Source: Ramlibacter rhizophilus (GTDB lineage Bacteria > Pseudomonadota > Gammaproteobacteria > Burkholderiales > Burkholderiaceae_C). From it: a stretch of DNA of 64,000 nt. The notes below the pieces were generated by a model. The model made no database searches, had not been told where the DNA came from, and saw only the letters and a program-made list of their open reading frames with translations. Shown here piece by piece: positions 51,271-60,221 of the stretch. Made by a program: the position numbers and the translations under genes. How positions within the stretch are numbered: position 1 is the stretch's first letter; each line of letters starts with the position of its first letter. The stretch lies in contig NZ_SMLL01000001.1 in NCBI RefSeq assembly GCF_004681965.1, forward strand, positions 620,001 to 684,000. Direction: 5' to 3'.

Positions 51271-53595
51271 ATGATTGCCCAGGAATTGGAAGTCAGTCTC
51301 CACATGGCATTTGTGGAGGCACGCCAGCAGCGCCACGAGTTCATCACCGTGGAACACCTGCTGCTCGCCCTGCTGGACAATCCCAGCGCGGCGGAAGTGC
51401 TGCGCGCCTGCTCGGCCAACGTCGAGGATCTGCGCAAGTCGCTGTCGAACTTCATCAAGGACAACACGCCCCAGGTGGCGGGGACCGACGACGTGGACAC
51501 CCAGCCCACGCTCGGCTTCCAGCGCGTGATCCAGCGAGCCATCATGCACGTGCAGTCCACCGGCAACGGCAAGAAGGAAGTCACCGGCGCCAACGTGCTG
51601 GTGGCCATCTTCGGCGAGAAGGACTCGCACGCCGTGTACTACCTGCACCAGCAGGGCGTCACGCGGCTGGACGTGGTGAACTTCATCGCCCACGGCATCA
51701 AGAAGAGCGACCCGCCCGAACCCGCCAAGGGCGGCGAGCCCACGGGCGCCGAGGGCGAAGAGGGCGGCGAGAAGAACGAGAAAGCCTCGCCGCTCGAGCA
51801 GTTCACTCAGAACCTCAACCAGTCCGCCAAGGACGGCAAGATCGATCCGCTGATCGGCCGCGAGTACGAGGTCGAACGCGTGATCCAGATCCTGTGCCGC
51901 CGGCGCAAGAACAACCCGCTGCTGGTCGGCGAGGCCGGCGTCGGCAAGACCGCCATTGCCGAGGGCCTGGCCTGGCGCATCGTCCAGAAGGACGTGCCGG
52001 AGATCCTGGCCGATTCCAACGTCTACTCGCTCGACATGGGCGCGCTGCTGGCGGGCACCAAATACCGCGGCGACTTCGAGCAGCGCCTGAAGGGCGTGCT
52101 CAAGTCCCTCAAGGACAAGCCCAACGCCATCCTGTTCATCGACGAGATCCACACGCTCATCGGTGCGGGTGCGGCCTCGGGCGGCACGCTGGATGCGTCC
52201 AACCTGCTCAAGCCGGCGCTGTCCAGCGGCCAGCTCAAGTGCATCGGCGCGACCACGTTCACCGAATACCGCGGCATCTTCGAGAAGGACGCGGCGCTGT
52301 CGCGGCGCTTCCAGAAGGTGGACGTGGTGGAGCCCAGCGTCGAGCAGACGATCGAGATCCTCAAGGGCCTGAAGTCGCGCTTCGAGGAGCACCACAGCGT
52401 CAAGTACGCGGCGAACGCCCTCCAGGCCGCGGCCGAGCTGAGCGCCAAGTACATCAACGACCGGCACCTGCCGGACAAGGCCATCGACGTGATCGACGAG
52501 GCGGGCGCCGCACAGCGGATCCTGCCGGTGAGCAAGCGCAAGAAGACCATCTCCAAGACCGAGGTCGAGGAGATCGTCGCCAAGATCGCCCGCATTCCGC
52601 CGGCCAACGTCTCCAACGACGACCGCGGCAAGCTGCAGAACCTGGAGCGCGACCTCAAGAGCGTTGTCTTCGGCCAGGACAAGGCGCTGGAAGTGCTGGC
52701 CGGTGCCGTGAAGATGGCGCGCTCGGGCCTGGGCAAGGGCGACAAGCCGATCGGCTCCTTCCTGTTCAGCGGCCCCACGGGCGTGGGCAAGACCGAAGCG
52801 GCCAAGCAGCTCGCCTTCATCATGGGCATCGAGCTGATCCGCTTCGATATGTCGGAGTACATGGAGCGGCACGCGGTCTCGCGCCTGATCGGCGCGCCCC
52901 CGGGCTACGTGGGCTTCGACCAGGGTGGGCTGCTGACCGAGGCCATCACGAAGAAGCCGCATGCGGTGCTGCTGCTCGACGAAATCGAGAAGGCGCATCC
53001 GGACATCTTCAACGTGCTGCTGCAGGTCATGGACCACGGCACGCTCACGGACAACAACGGACGCAAGGCCGACTTCCGCAACGTCATCATCATCATGACG
53101 ACCAACGCGGGCGCCGAGACCATGAACAAGGCGACCATCGGCTTCACCAACCCGCGCGAGGCCGGCGACGAGATGGCCGACATCAAGCGCCTGTTCACGC
53201 CGGAGTTCCGCAACCGCCTGGATGCCACCGTGAGCTTCAAGGCGCTGGACGAGCAGGTCATCCTGCGCGTGGTCGATAAGTTCCTGCTCGTGCTGGAGCA
53301 GCAGCTGGCCGAGAAGAAGGTCGAGGTCACCTTCACCGACAAGCTGCGCAAGTTCCTGGCCAAGAAGGGCTTCGATCCGCTCATGGGCGCCCGCCCCATG
53401 CAGCGCCTGATCCAGGACACCATCCGCCGGGCGCTGGCCGACGAACTCCTCTTCGGCCGCCTGACCGAGGGGGGCCGCCTCACGGTGGACCTGGACGAGA
53501 AGGACGAGGTGCAGCTGGACATCCAGCCGCTGCCCAAGAAGGAAGGGCGCAACCGGCCTGAGCCTGAAGAGGTATCGTCCGACGGCCAGCCCTGA
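51271..53595 (+). CDS. clpA: ATP-dependent Clp protease ATP-binding subunit ClpA
   Basis: 774 aa, slightly above E. coli ClpA (758). Unfolds substrates and feeds ClpP. N domain with ClpS-binding repeats (~1-145, [35 protein letters not shown]), an acidic linker (~150-180, [13 protein letters not shown]), D1 AAA+ (Walker [10 protein letters not shown], Walker [12 protein letters not shown]) and D2 (Walker [10 protein letters not shown], Walker [13 protein letters not shown]). The ClpP-contact loop is the IGF-type (TIGFTNPR, ~626). AAGGACATC precedes ATG 51271. Confidence 0.97.
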   Translation: MIAQELEVSLHMAFVEARQQRHEFITVEHLLLALLDNPSAAEVLRACSANVEDLRKSLSNFIKDNTPQVAGTDDVDTQPTLGFQRVIQRAIMHVQSTGNGKKEVTGANVLVAIFGEKDSHAVYYLHQQGVTRLDVVNFIAHGIKKSDPPEPAKGGEPTGAEGEEGGEKNEKASPLEQFTQNLNQSAKDGKIDPLIGREYEVERVIQILCRRRKNNPLLVGEAGVGKTAIAEGLAWRIVQKDVPEILADSNVYSLDMGALLAGTKYRGDFEQRLKGVLKSLKDKPNAILFIDEIHTLIGAGAASGGTLDASNLLKPALSSGQLKCIGATTFTEYRGIFEKDAALSRRFQKVDVVEPSVEQTIEILKGLKSRFEEHHSVKYAANALQAAAELSAKYINDRHLPDKAIDVIDEAGAAQRILPVSKRKKTISKTEVEEIVAKIARIPPANVSNDDRGKLQNLERDLKSVVFGQDKALEVLAGAVKMARSGLGKGDKPIGSFLFSGPTGVGKTEAAKQLAFIMGIELIRFDMSEYMERHAVSRLIGAPPGYVGFDQGGLLTEAITKKPHAVLLLDEIEKAHPDIFNVLLQVMDHGTLTDNNGRKADFRNVIIIMTTNAGAETMNKATIGFTNPREAGDEMADIKRLFTPEFRNRLDATVSFKALDEQVILRVVDKFLLVLEQQLAEKKVEVTFTDKLRKFLAKKGFDPLMGARPMQRLIQDTIRRALADELLFGRLTEGGRLTVDLDEKDEVQLDIQPLPKKEGRNRPEPEEVSSDGQP

Positions 53596-53601
53596 GAAAA
53601 C

Positions 53602-53653
53602 CCCGTTCGCCCTGAGCTTGTCGAAGGGCTTCGACAGGCTCAGCCCGAACGGG
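53602..53653. repeat. Complete inverted repeat, dispersed REP-like unit
   Basis: 52 bp. Left arm CCCGTTCGCCCTGAGCTTGT (53602-53621) continues TCGAAG. The right arm (53629-53653) begins CTTCGACAGGCTCAGC and ends CCGAACGGG. Arms pair at 22 of 25 positions. The same motif as at 20992-21019. It sits right after clpA, just before the terminator. Confidence 0.75.
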
Positions 53654-53664
53654 TAAGCACGCAA

Positions 53665-53687
53665 GCCGCCGCAAGGCGGCTTTTTTT
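53665..53687 (+). terminator. Rho-independent terminator after clpA
   Basis: GCCGCC-GCAA-GGCGGC (53665-53680) followed by seven T. Ends the clpS-clpA transcript 70 bp past the clpA stop. Confidence 0.9.
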
Positions 53688-53706
53688 CGCCCCTACCATC
53701 GGCGCC

Positions 53707-54381
53707 ATGCTCACCGTCCACCACCTGAACCTCTCCCGCTCGCAGCGCGTGCTGTGGCTGCTCGAAGAACTCGGCCTGCCCTATGAGGTGGTGGCCTATG
53801 AACGCGAGGCGCGCACGCTGCTCGCGCCCGAGGCGCTGCGCCGGGTGCATCCCCTGGGCAAGTCGCCGGTGCTGACTGACGGCCCGCTCACCCTGGCCGA
53901 GTCGGGCGCGATCCTGGAGTACCTGGTCGAGCGTGAGGGGGGGCGCCTGTCGCCGCCGCCCGGCACGCCCGAGCGCCTGCGCTGGCGATACTGGATGCAC
54001 TACGCCGAGGGCTCGCTCATGCCGCCGCTGCTGATGAAGCTGCTGTTCGAGGGCATCGCGCGGGCGCCGGTGCCGTTCTTCGTGCGTCCCATCACCGGCC
54101 GCATCGCATCGCAGGGCCTCCGGTCCTTCGTGATGCCCCAGCTCAGGCGGCACCTGGACTTCATCGAGGCGGAGCTGAAGCCGCGGGCCTGGTTCGCCGG
54201 CGACGATTTCACGGCGGCCGATATCCAGATGAGTTACCCGCTGGAGGCGGCCCAGGCCCGCGTGGGCCTGCAGGACTATCCGGCCATCGCGGGCTACCTG
54301 GCACGCATCCGCGAGCGCCCCGCCTACCAGCGCGCCGAGGCGCGCGGTGGGCGCTTTGGCGTCCCCGGTTTCGGCGACTGA
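53707..54381 (+). CDS. Glutathione S-transferase family protein
   Basis: 224 aa. N-terminal thioredoxin-like domain (MLTVHHLNLSRSQRVLWLLEELGLPYEVVAYER; Ser in the LSRSQR loop takes the catalytic place), GKSPVLTDGPLTLAESGAILEYLV, then a C-terminal helical domain with DFTAADIQMSYPLEAAQARVG (N-capping box). Substrate unknown. Starts 19 bp after the clpA terminator, so it has its own promoter or relies on read-through. Convergent with dctM, 19 bp apart. Confidence 0.87.
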   Translation: MLTVHHLNLSRSQRVLWLLEELGLPYEVVAYEREARTLLAPEALRRVHPLGKSPVLTDGPLTLAESGAILEYLVEREGGRLSPPPGTPERLRWRYWMHYAEGSLMPPLLMKLLFEGIARAPVPFFVRPITGRIASQGLRSFVMPQLRRHLDFIEAELKPRAWFAGDDFTAADIQMSYPLEAAQARVGLQDYPAIAGYLARIRERPAYQRAEARGGRFGVPGFGD

Positions 54382-54400
54382 GGCGCCGCCGCCTGGTGCT

Positions 54401-55693
54401 TCACTGCATCAGCGAGGGCAGGAAGAGGCTGATCTGCGGAAAGGCGATCAGGATGCCCAGGGTGAGCACCATGGTGAGCACCAGCGGCCAGCAGCCCCGG
54501 AAGATATCGGCCAGGCTCACGCCGGGCAGCAGGGCGTTGAGCACGAAGAGGTTCATGCCCACGGGCGGCGAGATCAGGCCGATCTGCACGATCATCACGA
54601 TCAGCACGCCGAACCACAGCGGATCGAAGCCCAGGCTGGTCACGATGGGGAAGAACAGCGGAATGGTGAGCAGCACCATGGTCAGCTCCTCCATTACCGT
54701 GCCCAGGAGCACGTAGATGCCCATCATGGCCACGATGATCATGGTGGGCGTCAGGCCGCTCTTGGTGATGAAGTCGCGCAGGTCGCCGGGCAGGGTGGTG
54801 AAGTTGACGAAGTTCGCGAACATCGTGGCGGCAATCAGCAGCGTGAACAGCATGGCCGTAGTGCGCGCGGACTCCACCAGCACCTGGAACAGGATGGGCC
54901 AGGTGAGGCGCCCACGCAGCAGCGCGAACAGGAAGGCGCCCGCAGCGCCGAAGCCCGCCCCCTCGGTGGCGGTGAAGAAGCCTCCGTAGATGCCGCCCAG
55001 CACCACGATGACCAGCACCACCACGCCCCAGATGCCGCGCAGCGCGCGCCAACGCTCGGACCAGGAGTGGCGTTTGCCGGGCGGTGCGTGCTCCGGGTCG
55101 CGCAGGGTGATGATCCACACGGCCAGCATCAGCATGCTTGCCGTCAGCAGGCCAGGCAACACCCCGGCGGCGAACAGCTTGCCGATGTTGGTCTCGGTGA
55201 TGATCCCGTAGATCACCAGGATGGTGGAGGGCGGGATCATGATGCCCAGCGTGCCGCCGGCGGCCATGACGCCGGTGGACAGCGAGTTGCTGTAGCCCAG
55301 GTCGCGCATGGAGGGATAGGCCACCTTGCTCATGGTGGCGGCCGTGGCGATGGACGAGCCGCAGATCGCACCGAAGCCGGCGCAGGCGGCGATGGTCGCG
55401 TGGGCCAGGCCGCCGCGCAGGTGGCCGATGAAGGCATAGGCGGCCTGGAACAGCTCGTGCGCCAGGCCCGCGCGGGCGACGAAGTTGCCCATGAGGATGA
55501 ACAGGGGGATGACCGACAGCGTGTAGGCGAAGCCGGTCTCGTAGACCACCTGCGAGGTGCTGGCCAGCGCCGGCACCCAGCCGCGCGTGAGGCCCACGCC
55601 CAGGAAACCGACGATGCCCATGGCGAAGGCCAGGGGGATGCGCATCAGCGCCAGCAGGAAGATGGCACCGAAGCCGAGCAGGGATTCGATCAC
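54401..55693 (-). CDS. dctM: TRAP transporter large permease (DctM)
   Basis: 430 aa with 12 or more hydrophobic segments, the DctM/ion-transporter superfamily. Family phrases: GFGAIFLLALMRIPLAFAMGIVGFLGVG, PLFILMGNFVARAGLAHELFQAAYAFIGHLRGGLAHATI, ICGSSIATAATMSKVAYPSM, and PPVGMNLFVLNALLPG near the end. GTG 55693 overlaps the dctQ stop (GTGA). Together with DctQ and DctP it imports an organic acid with sodium or protons. The operon context suggests an aromatic or acyl acid. Confidence 0.93.
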   Translation of the reverse strand: MIESLLGFGAIFLLALMRIPLAFAMGIVGFLGVGLTRGWVPALASTSQVVYETGFAYTLSVIPLFILMGNFVARAGLAHELFQAAYAFIGHLRGGLAHATIAACAGFGAICGSSIATAATMSKVAYPSMRDLGYSNSLSTGVMAAGGTLGIMIPPSTILVIYGIITETNIGKLFAAGVLPGLLTASMLMLAVWIITLRDPEHAPPGKRHSWSERWRALRGIWGVVVLVIVVLGGIYGGFFTATEGAGFGAAGAFLFALLRGRLTWPILFQVLVESARTTAMLFTLLIAATMFANFVNFTTLPGDLRDFITKSGLTPTMIIVAMMGIYVLLGTVMEELTMVLLTIPLFFPIVTSLGFDPLWFGVLIVMIVQIGLISPPVGMNLFVLNALLPGVSLADIFRGCWPLVLTMVLTLGILIAFPQISLFLPSLMQ

Positions 55694-56178
55694 AGCGCGG
55701 TCCCCTCACGCGGCTCTTCGCCGTGCTGCACGCGCCAGCGCATCAGGGCTAGGTGCACCAGCCCCGCGAGGGCGCACATCACGCCCATGCCGTAGATGAA
55801 GGGGTACTTGGGAATCTGCAGCTGCGCGGTGGTCTCGCCGAAGCTCGCGAAGTCGCCGCCGGTGCGCCACATCAGCCAGCCCAGGGCGAGCAGTCCCACG
55901 CCGACCAGCGCGTTCACCAGCACCTGCTGCAGCGTGCGCACCCAGCGGGGCAGGTACGGGTCGAGGGAGTCGAACTCCACATGCTCGCCGCGCAGGGACA
56001 CCAGCGGAAGGGCCGCGAAGATCACCACCACCATGAGCAGTTCGGTCAGCTCCAGCGAGCCGGGAATGGAGCGCGAGACGAACTTGCGTCCCAGCACGTC
56101 GAAGAAGGTCAGGGCCATGATCGCGAACAGCGCGATCCCCGAGAGCAGCCCGCACAGGAGCTCCAGCAGCTTTTTCAA
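55690..56178 (-). CDS. dctQ: TRAP transporter small permease (DctQ)
   Basis: 162 aa, four hydrophobic segments (~9-30, 48-66, 86-106, 128-146), usual DctQ size. TTG 56178 is the start, supported by GGAG 7 nt upstream. Family motifs: FDVLGRKFVSRSIPGSLELTELLMVVVIFAALPL and RGEHVEFDSLDPYLPRW. It assembles with DctM. Overlap of 4 nt with dctM gives tight coupling. Confidence 0.88.
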   Translation of the reverse strand: MKKLLELLCGLLSGIALFAIMALTFFDVLGRKFVSRSIPGSLELTELLMVVVIFAALPLVSLRGEHVEFDSLDPYLPRWVRTLQQVLVNALVGVGLLALGWLMWRTGGDFASFGETTAQLQIPKYPFIYGMGVMCALAGLVHLALMRWRVQHGEEPREGTAL

Positions 56179-56221
56179 GTCGTTCTCCGTCCTTCTCCGT
56201 GATCCCTTGGGGGTGCATGCG

Positions 56222-56256
56222 AACGCGGCTTCCGGGCAGGGCCCGCAAGCCGCGTT
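56222..56256. other. 10-bp stem hairpin between dctP and dctQ
   Basis: AACGCGGCTT (56222-56231) and AAGCCGCGTT (56247-56256) pair perfectly around a 15-nt loop in the 132-bp gap. On the minus strand it comes after dctP and before dctQM. It could partly stop or stabilise the message so that the binding protein outnumbers the permeases. Confidence 0.5.
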
Positions 56257-56310
56257 TGTATCAGGTCGCGTGCGGCGCCGGCCCTCCCCGGTGCCGCACG
56301 GGCGCGTGCC

Positions 56311-57330
56311 TTACTTGGACTGCTTGGCGATCTCGGCGCGGAAGTCCGCCAGCACCTTCTCGGCGTTCTTCAGGCCCTTGCCCTCGGCTTCCTTGGCCCA
56401 GCGCTCCTCCAGGGCCTTGGTGCGCGACTTGACGTCGCCCACCAGCTTCTGGTCGGCCTTGATCACCTGCACCTTGTTGGCTTCCATGCTCTTCATGGCG
56501 GCCTGGTCCACGCGGTCCCAGTGCTTGCCGATCAGGCGTGCGGCCACCTCGCCGGAAGCGTCGTCCACCGCCTTCTTCTCCTCGGGGCTGAGCTTGTCGT
56601 ACTTGGCCGGGTTCATCATGAAGACGAAGCTCGTGTTGTAGAGGCCCCCGGGGAAGGTCGTGGCATGCTTGATCAGCGGACCGAGCTTGAAGGACTCGAT
56701 GGATTCGGCCGGGAACAGCGTGCCGTCCATGACGCCGCCGGACAGCAACTCATAGGACTCGGGCGCGGGCTTGAGCGTGACGTTCATGCCCAGGGTCTTG
56801 GAGATCTCGTTGACCATGCCGCCGCCCACGCGCCACTTCAGGCCCTGCAGGTCTTCCAGCTTGGTGACCGGCCGCTTGGTGTTGAAGACGATGCCGGGCC
56901 CGTGGGTGAAGAAGGCGAGCACCTTCACGCCCTCGTGCTCCTTGAGGAACTCCGGGTGCTGCATGGCGACCTTGTTGAAGGCCACGGACATGGGCTCGGC
57001 CGCGTCGCCCAGGAAGGGGAACTCGGCCATCTGCGTGAGCGTGAAGCGGCCCGGCGTGTAGCCGTGCACCGTGAACGACACGTCGGCCAGGCCGTTCTTG
57101 ATCGCGTCGAAGGTGCCGGGGGGCGCGGCCACCGCGCGGGGCAGGTGGTTGCACTTGATCTTGTTCTTGCTGTTCTTTTCCACCAGGTCGCACCACTCCT
57201 TCTGGGCGACGGTGAGCGCGTGCGTGGGCGGCACCCAGCTCGAGGTGGTCAGGACGGTCTGGGCGCCGGCGGGCGCTGAGACGGCGAACACGGCGGCCGT
57301 GGCCGCGAGGGAAAACAGGGAACGTTTCAT
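56311..57330 (-). CDS. dctP: TRAP transporter substrate-binding protein (DctP)
   Basis: 339 aa periplasmic receptor. Signal peptide MKRSLFSLAATAAVFAVSAPAGAQT. Mature part with TRAP features: GLADVSFTVHGYTPGRFTL, EFPFLGD, HGPGIVFNTKRPVTKLEDLQGLKWRVGGGMVNEISKTLGMNVTLKP and the Arg of LKWRVGG, which usually holds the ligand carboxylate. Ends with AEKVLADFRAEIAKQSK. GGAG lies 9 nt before ATG 57330. The first TRAP gene, 107 bp after the SDR gene, so it may share the catabolic transcript or have its own promoter. Confidence 0.92.
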   Translation of the reverse strand: MKRSLFSLAATAAVFAVSAPAGAQTVLTTSSWVPPTHALTVAQKEWCDLVEKNSKNKIKCNHLPRAVAAPPGTFDAIKNGLADVSFTVHGYTPGRFTLTQMAEFPFLGDAAEPMSVAFNKVAMQHPEFLKEHEGVKVLAFFTHGPGIVFNTKRPVTKLEDLQGLKWRVGGGMVNEISKTLGMNVTLKPAPESYELLSGGVMDGTLFPAESIESFKLGPLIKHATTFPGGLYNTSFVFMMNPAKYDKLSPEEKKAVDDASGEVAARLIGKHWDRVDQAAMKSMEANKVQVIKADQKLVGDVKSRTKALEERWAKEAEGKGLKNAEKVLADFRAEIAKQSK

Positions 57331-57437
57331 GCTAGGTGACTCCTTTTTTCGGGTGAGGGGACTGTAGGTCTGCATGGGGGCGCGGGCGGTCCTGATATAC
57401 CCGCATGGAGGAATCCCGCAGGGGTGCGCGGCGCCGC

Positions 57438-58166
57438 TCACAGCGACAGGCTCCCGATGCTCGCGCCACCGCAGACGTACAGCGCCTGTCCGGTGACGAA
57501 GCCCGCGTCGGGGTGGGTGAAGAAGCTCACGGCACGCGCCACGTCGGCCGGCTCGCCGAGGCGGCCCACCGGGATGGCCGCGGCCAGGCGGCTCTCGCGC
57601 TCGCTGCCGGCCGGAATGACGTCGTGGAACATGCCCGTGCGCACCGGTCCCGGGGCCACCGCATTCACGGTGATGCCGTCGGCCGCCAGCTCCAAGGCCC
57701 AGGTACGCGCCAGGCCCAGCAGGCCGGCCTTGGTGGCCGCATAGCTGGTCCGCGTGGGCGTGCCCAGCGCCGCGCGCGAGGACATGAGCACGATGCGTCC
57801 GAAACGCGCGGCGCGCATGCCCGGCAGCACCGCCTGCACGAGCTGGATGGCCGCGCCCAGGTGGAGCTCGACCAGCGTGTCCAGGTCGTCGAGCTTCACC
57901 TCGGACAACAGGGCGGGACGGATGAGGCCGGCGTTGTGCACCAGCGTGGTGACATTGAAATCCTGCGCCAGCGACTGCGCGGCGCGTGCCGTGGCCGCGC
58001 GGTCGGACAGGTCCACCCGCCGCTCGTGCAGCTTCGGGTGCCGCAGCGTGCCGGGCTCGCGGTCCAGCGACACCACCTCGCAGCCTTCGGCCAGCAACGC
58101 TTCGCAGACCGCGCGGCCGATGCCGGCGCTGCCGCCCGTCACCGCTGCGACACGGTGGCCGCTCAT
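57438..58166 (-). CDS. Short-chain dehydrogenase/reductase
   Basis: 242 aa classical SDR with intact sites: cofactor TGGSAGIGRA (~10-19), NNAG-type VHNAGLIRP, catalytic Ser in IVLMSSRAALG (~130s) and YAATK (Tyr/Lys, ~148-152), PGPVRTGMFHD. An Asp-Arg after the second strand (SLDREPG) favours NAD over NADP. Likely oxidises or reduces an intermediate of the dioxygenase pathway. Start ATG 58166 overlaps the cyclase stop by 4 nt. Confidence 0.92.
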   Translation of the reverse strand: MSGHRVAAVTGGSAGIGRAVCEALLAEGCEVVSLDREPGTLRHPKLHERRVDLSDRAATARAAQSLAQDFNVTTLVHNAGLIRPALLSEVKLDDLDTLVELHLGAAIQLVQAVLPGMRAARFGRIVLMSSRAALGTPTRTSYAATKAGLLGLARTWALELAADGITVNAVAPGPVRTGMFHDVIPAGSERESRLAAAIPVGRLGEPADVARAVSFFTHPDAGFVTGQALYVCGGASIGSLSL

Positions 58167-58966
58167 GCCGCGTCCTCGACCAGCGCCAGCACGCGCAGCG
58201 GGCTGCCGCTGCCTTTCTGGATCTTCAGCGGCGGGCAGACCAGCAGCGCGCCGGTCGGCGGCAGCTGGTCCAGGTTGGCCAGACACTGCAGCCCGTAGCG
58301 GCCCGCGCCGTGCATGTAGTAGTGGCAGGGGTAGGGCGGGCGCAGGTGGTAGCCCTGGCCGGCGTCGGTGCCGATGGCCTCGGAGCCGAAGCCCAGCACC
58401 TGGCGCTCGTCGATGAGGAACTTCACCGCTTCGGTGCTCGGGCCCGGCGTGTGCTGGCCGGTCTCGTCGAAGTTCTGGTAGGCCTCGGGGTCGCTGCGCT
58501 TGGACCAGTCCGTTCGCATCAGGAACCAGCTGCCCGGGGCGATGCGGCCATGCGCCTGCTCGAAGCGTTCGATGTCCTCCACCGTGAGCAGGTAGTCGGG
58601 GTCGGCCTGCGCTTCGCGCGAGCAGTCGACGACCACGGCCGGTGCCACGAAGTGCTGCACCGGGATGGTGTCCACGGCATTGTTCGGCAGGTTGCGACCG
58701 GAGATCCAGTGGATCGGCGCGTCGAAGTGCGTGCCCGTGTGCTCGCCGCAGGAGAAGTTGTTCCAGTACCAGCCGGGCCCGCGCTCGTCGTAGGCCGAGA
58801 CCTCCTCGATGCGGAAGGGCCAGCATTGGCCCATCTCGGGGGGCAGCGCGATCTGCGGGAACTCGGGCGTGAGCGTCTGCGTGAGATCGACCACGCGGAT
58901 GCGGCCGCTGGACAGGGCCGCGGCGACGCTCGCCAGCAGCGACAGGGACGACGAAGTCGCAGACAT
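58163..58966 (-). CDS. Cyclase family protein (KynB-like metal hydrolase fold)
   Basis: 267 aa. The metal-binding motif HTGTHFDAPIH (~92-102, in SCGEHTGTHFDAPIHWISG) is complete. Cyclase-family enzymes include kynurenine formamidase and open or close rings by hydrolysis. Further family phrases: RVVDLTQTLTPEFPQI and ALLVCPPLKIQKGSGSPLRVLALV. ATG 58966 has GGAGG 9 nt upstream. Kynurenine is only one option; with a ring dioxygenase upstream, a lactone or amide product is possible. Confidence 0.87.
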   Translation of the reverse strand: MSATSSSLSLLASVAAALSSGRIRVVDLTQTLTPEFPQIALPPEMGQCWPFRIEEVSAYDERGPGWYWNNFSCGEHTGTHFDAPIHWISGRNLPNNAVDTIPVQHFVAPAVVVDCSREAQADPDYLLTVEDIERFEQAHGRIAPGSWFLMRTDWSKRSDPEAYQNFDETGQHTPGPSTEAVKFLIDERQVLGFGSEAIGTDAGQGYHLRPPYPCHYYMHGAGRYGLQCLANLDQLPPTGALLVCPPLKIQKGSGSPLRVLALVEDAA

Positions 58967-58967
58967 C

Positions 58968-60221
58968 TCAGCTTCCTCCGCTGGCCAGCTCGCGCTCCAG
59001 CACCTTGGGGTTGTCACGCCAGCGCTCCAGCCACTCCTGCGCCACCTCGCCGGGGTAGACGTCCTCGATGCCTTCCTTGAGCGCCTTGACGATGGCCGTG
59101 GCCAGGGCCGCCGGTGCCACCTTCGGCGGCGGCAGGTTCTGGTTCCACTCGTCGTCGATCGGACCGGGGAACACGTTGATCACGCGGATGCCCGCCGGCC
59201 GCATCTCCGCGCGCAGGCACTGGGCGAGCGACAGCGCCGCCGCCTTGGAGGCGGAGAAGGTGCCGTGCGGCGGGTAGTTGGACAGGGCGTAGACCGACAG
59301 CAGGTTGACCCAGGCGGCCGCGTGCGCCATGCCGTCGGCCGAGCGCGCGCGCAGGGCCGGCCCGAACTCCTGCGCCAGGCGCAGCAGGCCGAAGTAGTTG
59401 ATGTCCATCTCGGCCTTGGCCACGTCGGTGCCGCGGCGCGAGGCGATGCCGAAGGCGCGGTGCACCTCGGCGTTGTTGATCACGATGTCCACCTTGCCGC
59501 CGATCTCGCCGGCCAGCTCGCTCACCTGGCGTCCGTTGCTCAGGTCCAGCGGCACCAGCGTGACCTGGGGCAGGCGCGTGATGTCGTCCAGGCCCGGCAG
59601 CTTCTTCCAGGGCTCGGCGTGGCCCACCCACACGATCTCGGCGCCGGCCTTCACCAGCGCCTGCACCAGCGCCTGCCCGACGGCGCTCTTGCCGTCGGTG
59701 ACCAGCACCTTGCGAAAGCGCGGATCGCTGGTCATCTCGCGCAGCATTCGGTCGTCTGCCATGTGTTCGCTTCCTTGTTCCGGAAATCCGATGAGGACGG
59801 CCTGTCCCGCCCGGTCCAGGCGGGCGCCGACATGCACGCGCGTGGGCGCCTCGCCCACCTCCCCGTGCAGGTGGACCATGACCGAGCAGCCCACGTCCAG
59901 TTCCACCAGCCCCAGCCGCCAGGGCAGGCGCTCGCGGAAGAACAGGTCGTTGCTGTGGTGCAGGGTGGTGGAGGCGAGGAGCTGGCCTGCGCCCGTCTGC
60001 GGCCGCCACTTCAGCTGGGACGACAGGCAGCGGTGGCACGCTTCGCGGGGCGGGTACTGCACGGCCTGGCATTCCTGGCAAACCTGCAGCGCAAGGTGTC
60101 CTTCGGCCGCGGCCGCGGTCATGCCCAGCGCCACGCGGCCGCGCGCCCAGGGCGGCAGGTTCATCTGCCGGGTGCGCAGGACCGGGTTCTTGCGCTTGGG
60201 CTTCATCAGCGGCATGGTCAT
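58968..60221 (-). CDS. DUF35 zinc-ribbon/OB-fold protein fused to a degenerate SDR domain
   Basis: 417 aa. Residues ~40-150 are a DUF35 acyl-CoA-associated OB-fold with a zinc ribbon: CQEC (Cys48, Cys51) and CHRC (Cys62, Cys65). Residues ~170-410 are an SDR fold, but its sites are eroded. The cofactor loop reads TDGKSAVG (175-182), NNAG is NNAE (249-252), and the YxxxK motif is FSASK (Phe322, Lys326), so the catalytic Tyr is gone. Codon 154 is an in-frame ATG (59762) with AAGGA 9 nt upstream, exactly at the domain junction. A separate SDR product, or a recently lost stop codon, is possible. Overlaps the thiolase stop by 4 nt. Confidence 0.85.
   Translation of the reverse strand: MTMPLMKPKRKNPVLRTRQMNLPPWARGRVALGMTAAAAEGHLALQVCQECQAVQYPPREACHRCLSSQLKWRPQTGAGQLLASTTLHHSNDLFFRERLPWRLGLVELDVGCSVMVHLHGEVGEAPTRVHVGARLDRAGQAVLIGFPEQGSEHMADDRMLREMTSDPRFRKVLVTDGKSAVGQALVQALVKAGAEIVWVGHAEPWKKLPGLDDITRLPQVTLVPLDLSNGRQVSELAGEIGGKVDIVINNAEVHRAFGIASRRGTDVAKAEMDINYFGLLRLAQEFGPALRARSADGMAHAAAWVNLLSVYALSNYPPHGTFSASKAAALSLAQCLRAEMRPAGIRVINVFPGPIDDEWNQNLPPPKVAPAALATAIVKALKEGIEDVYPGEVAQEWLERWRDNPKVLERELASGGS

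Noticed and set aside
57438-58826. 462-codon frame starting at 58826 for the SDR
   Set aside because: The first ~220 codons are shadow of the cyclase gene; the true start is ATG 58166 with a 4-nt overlap.
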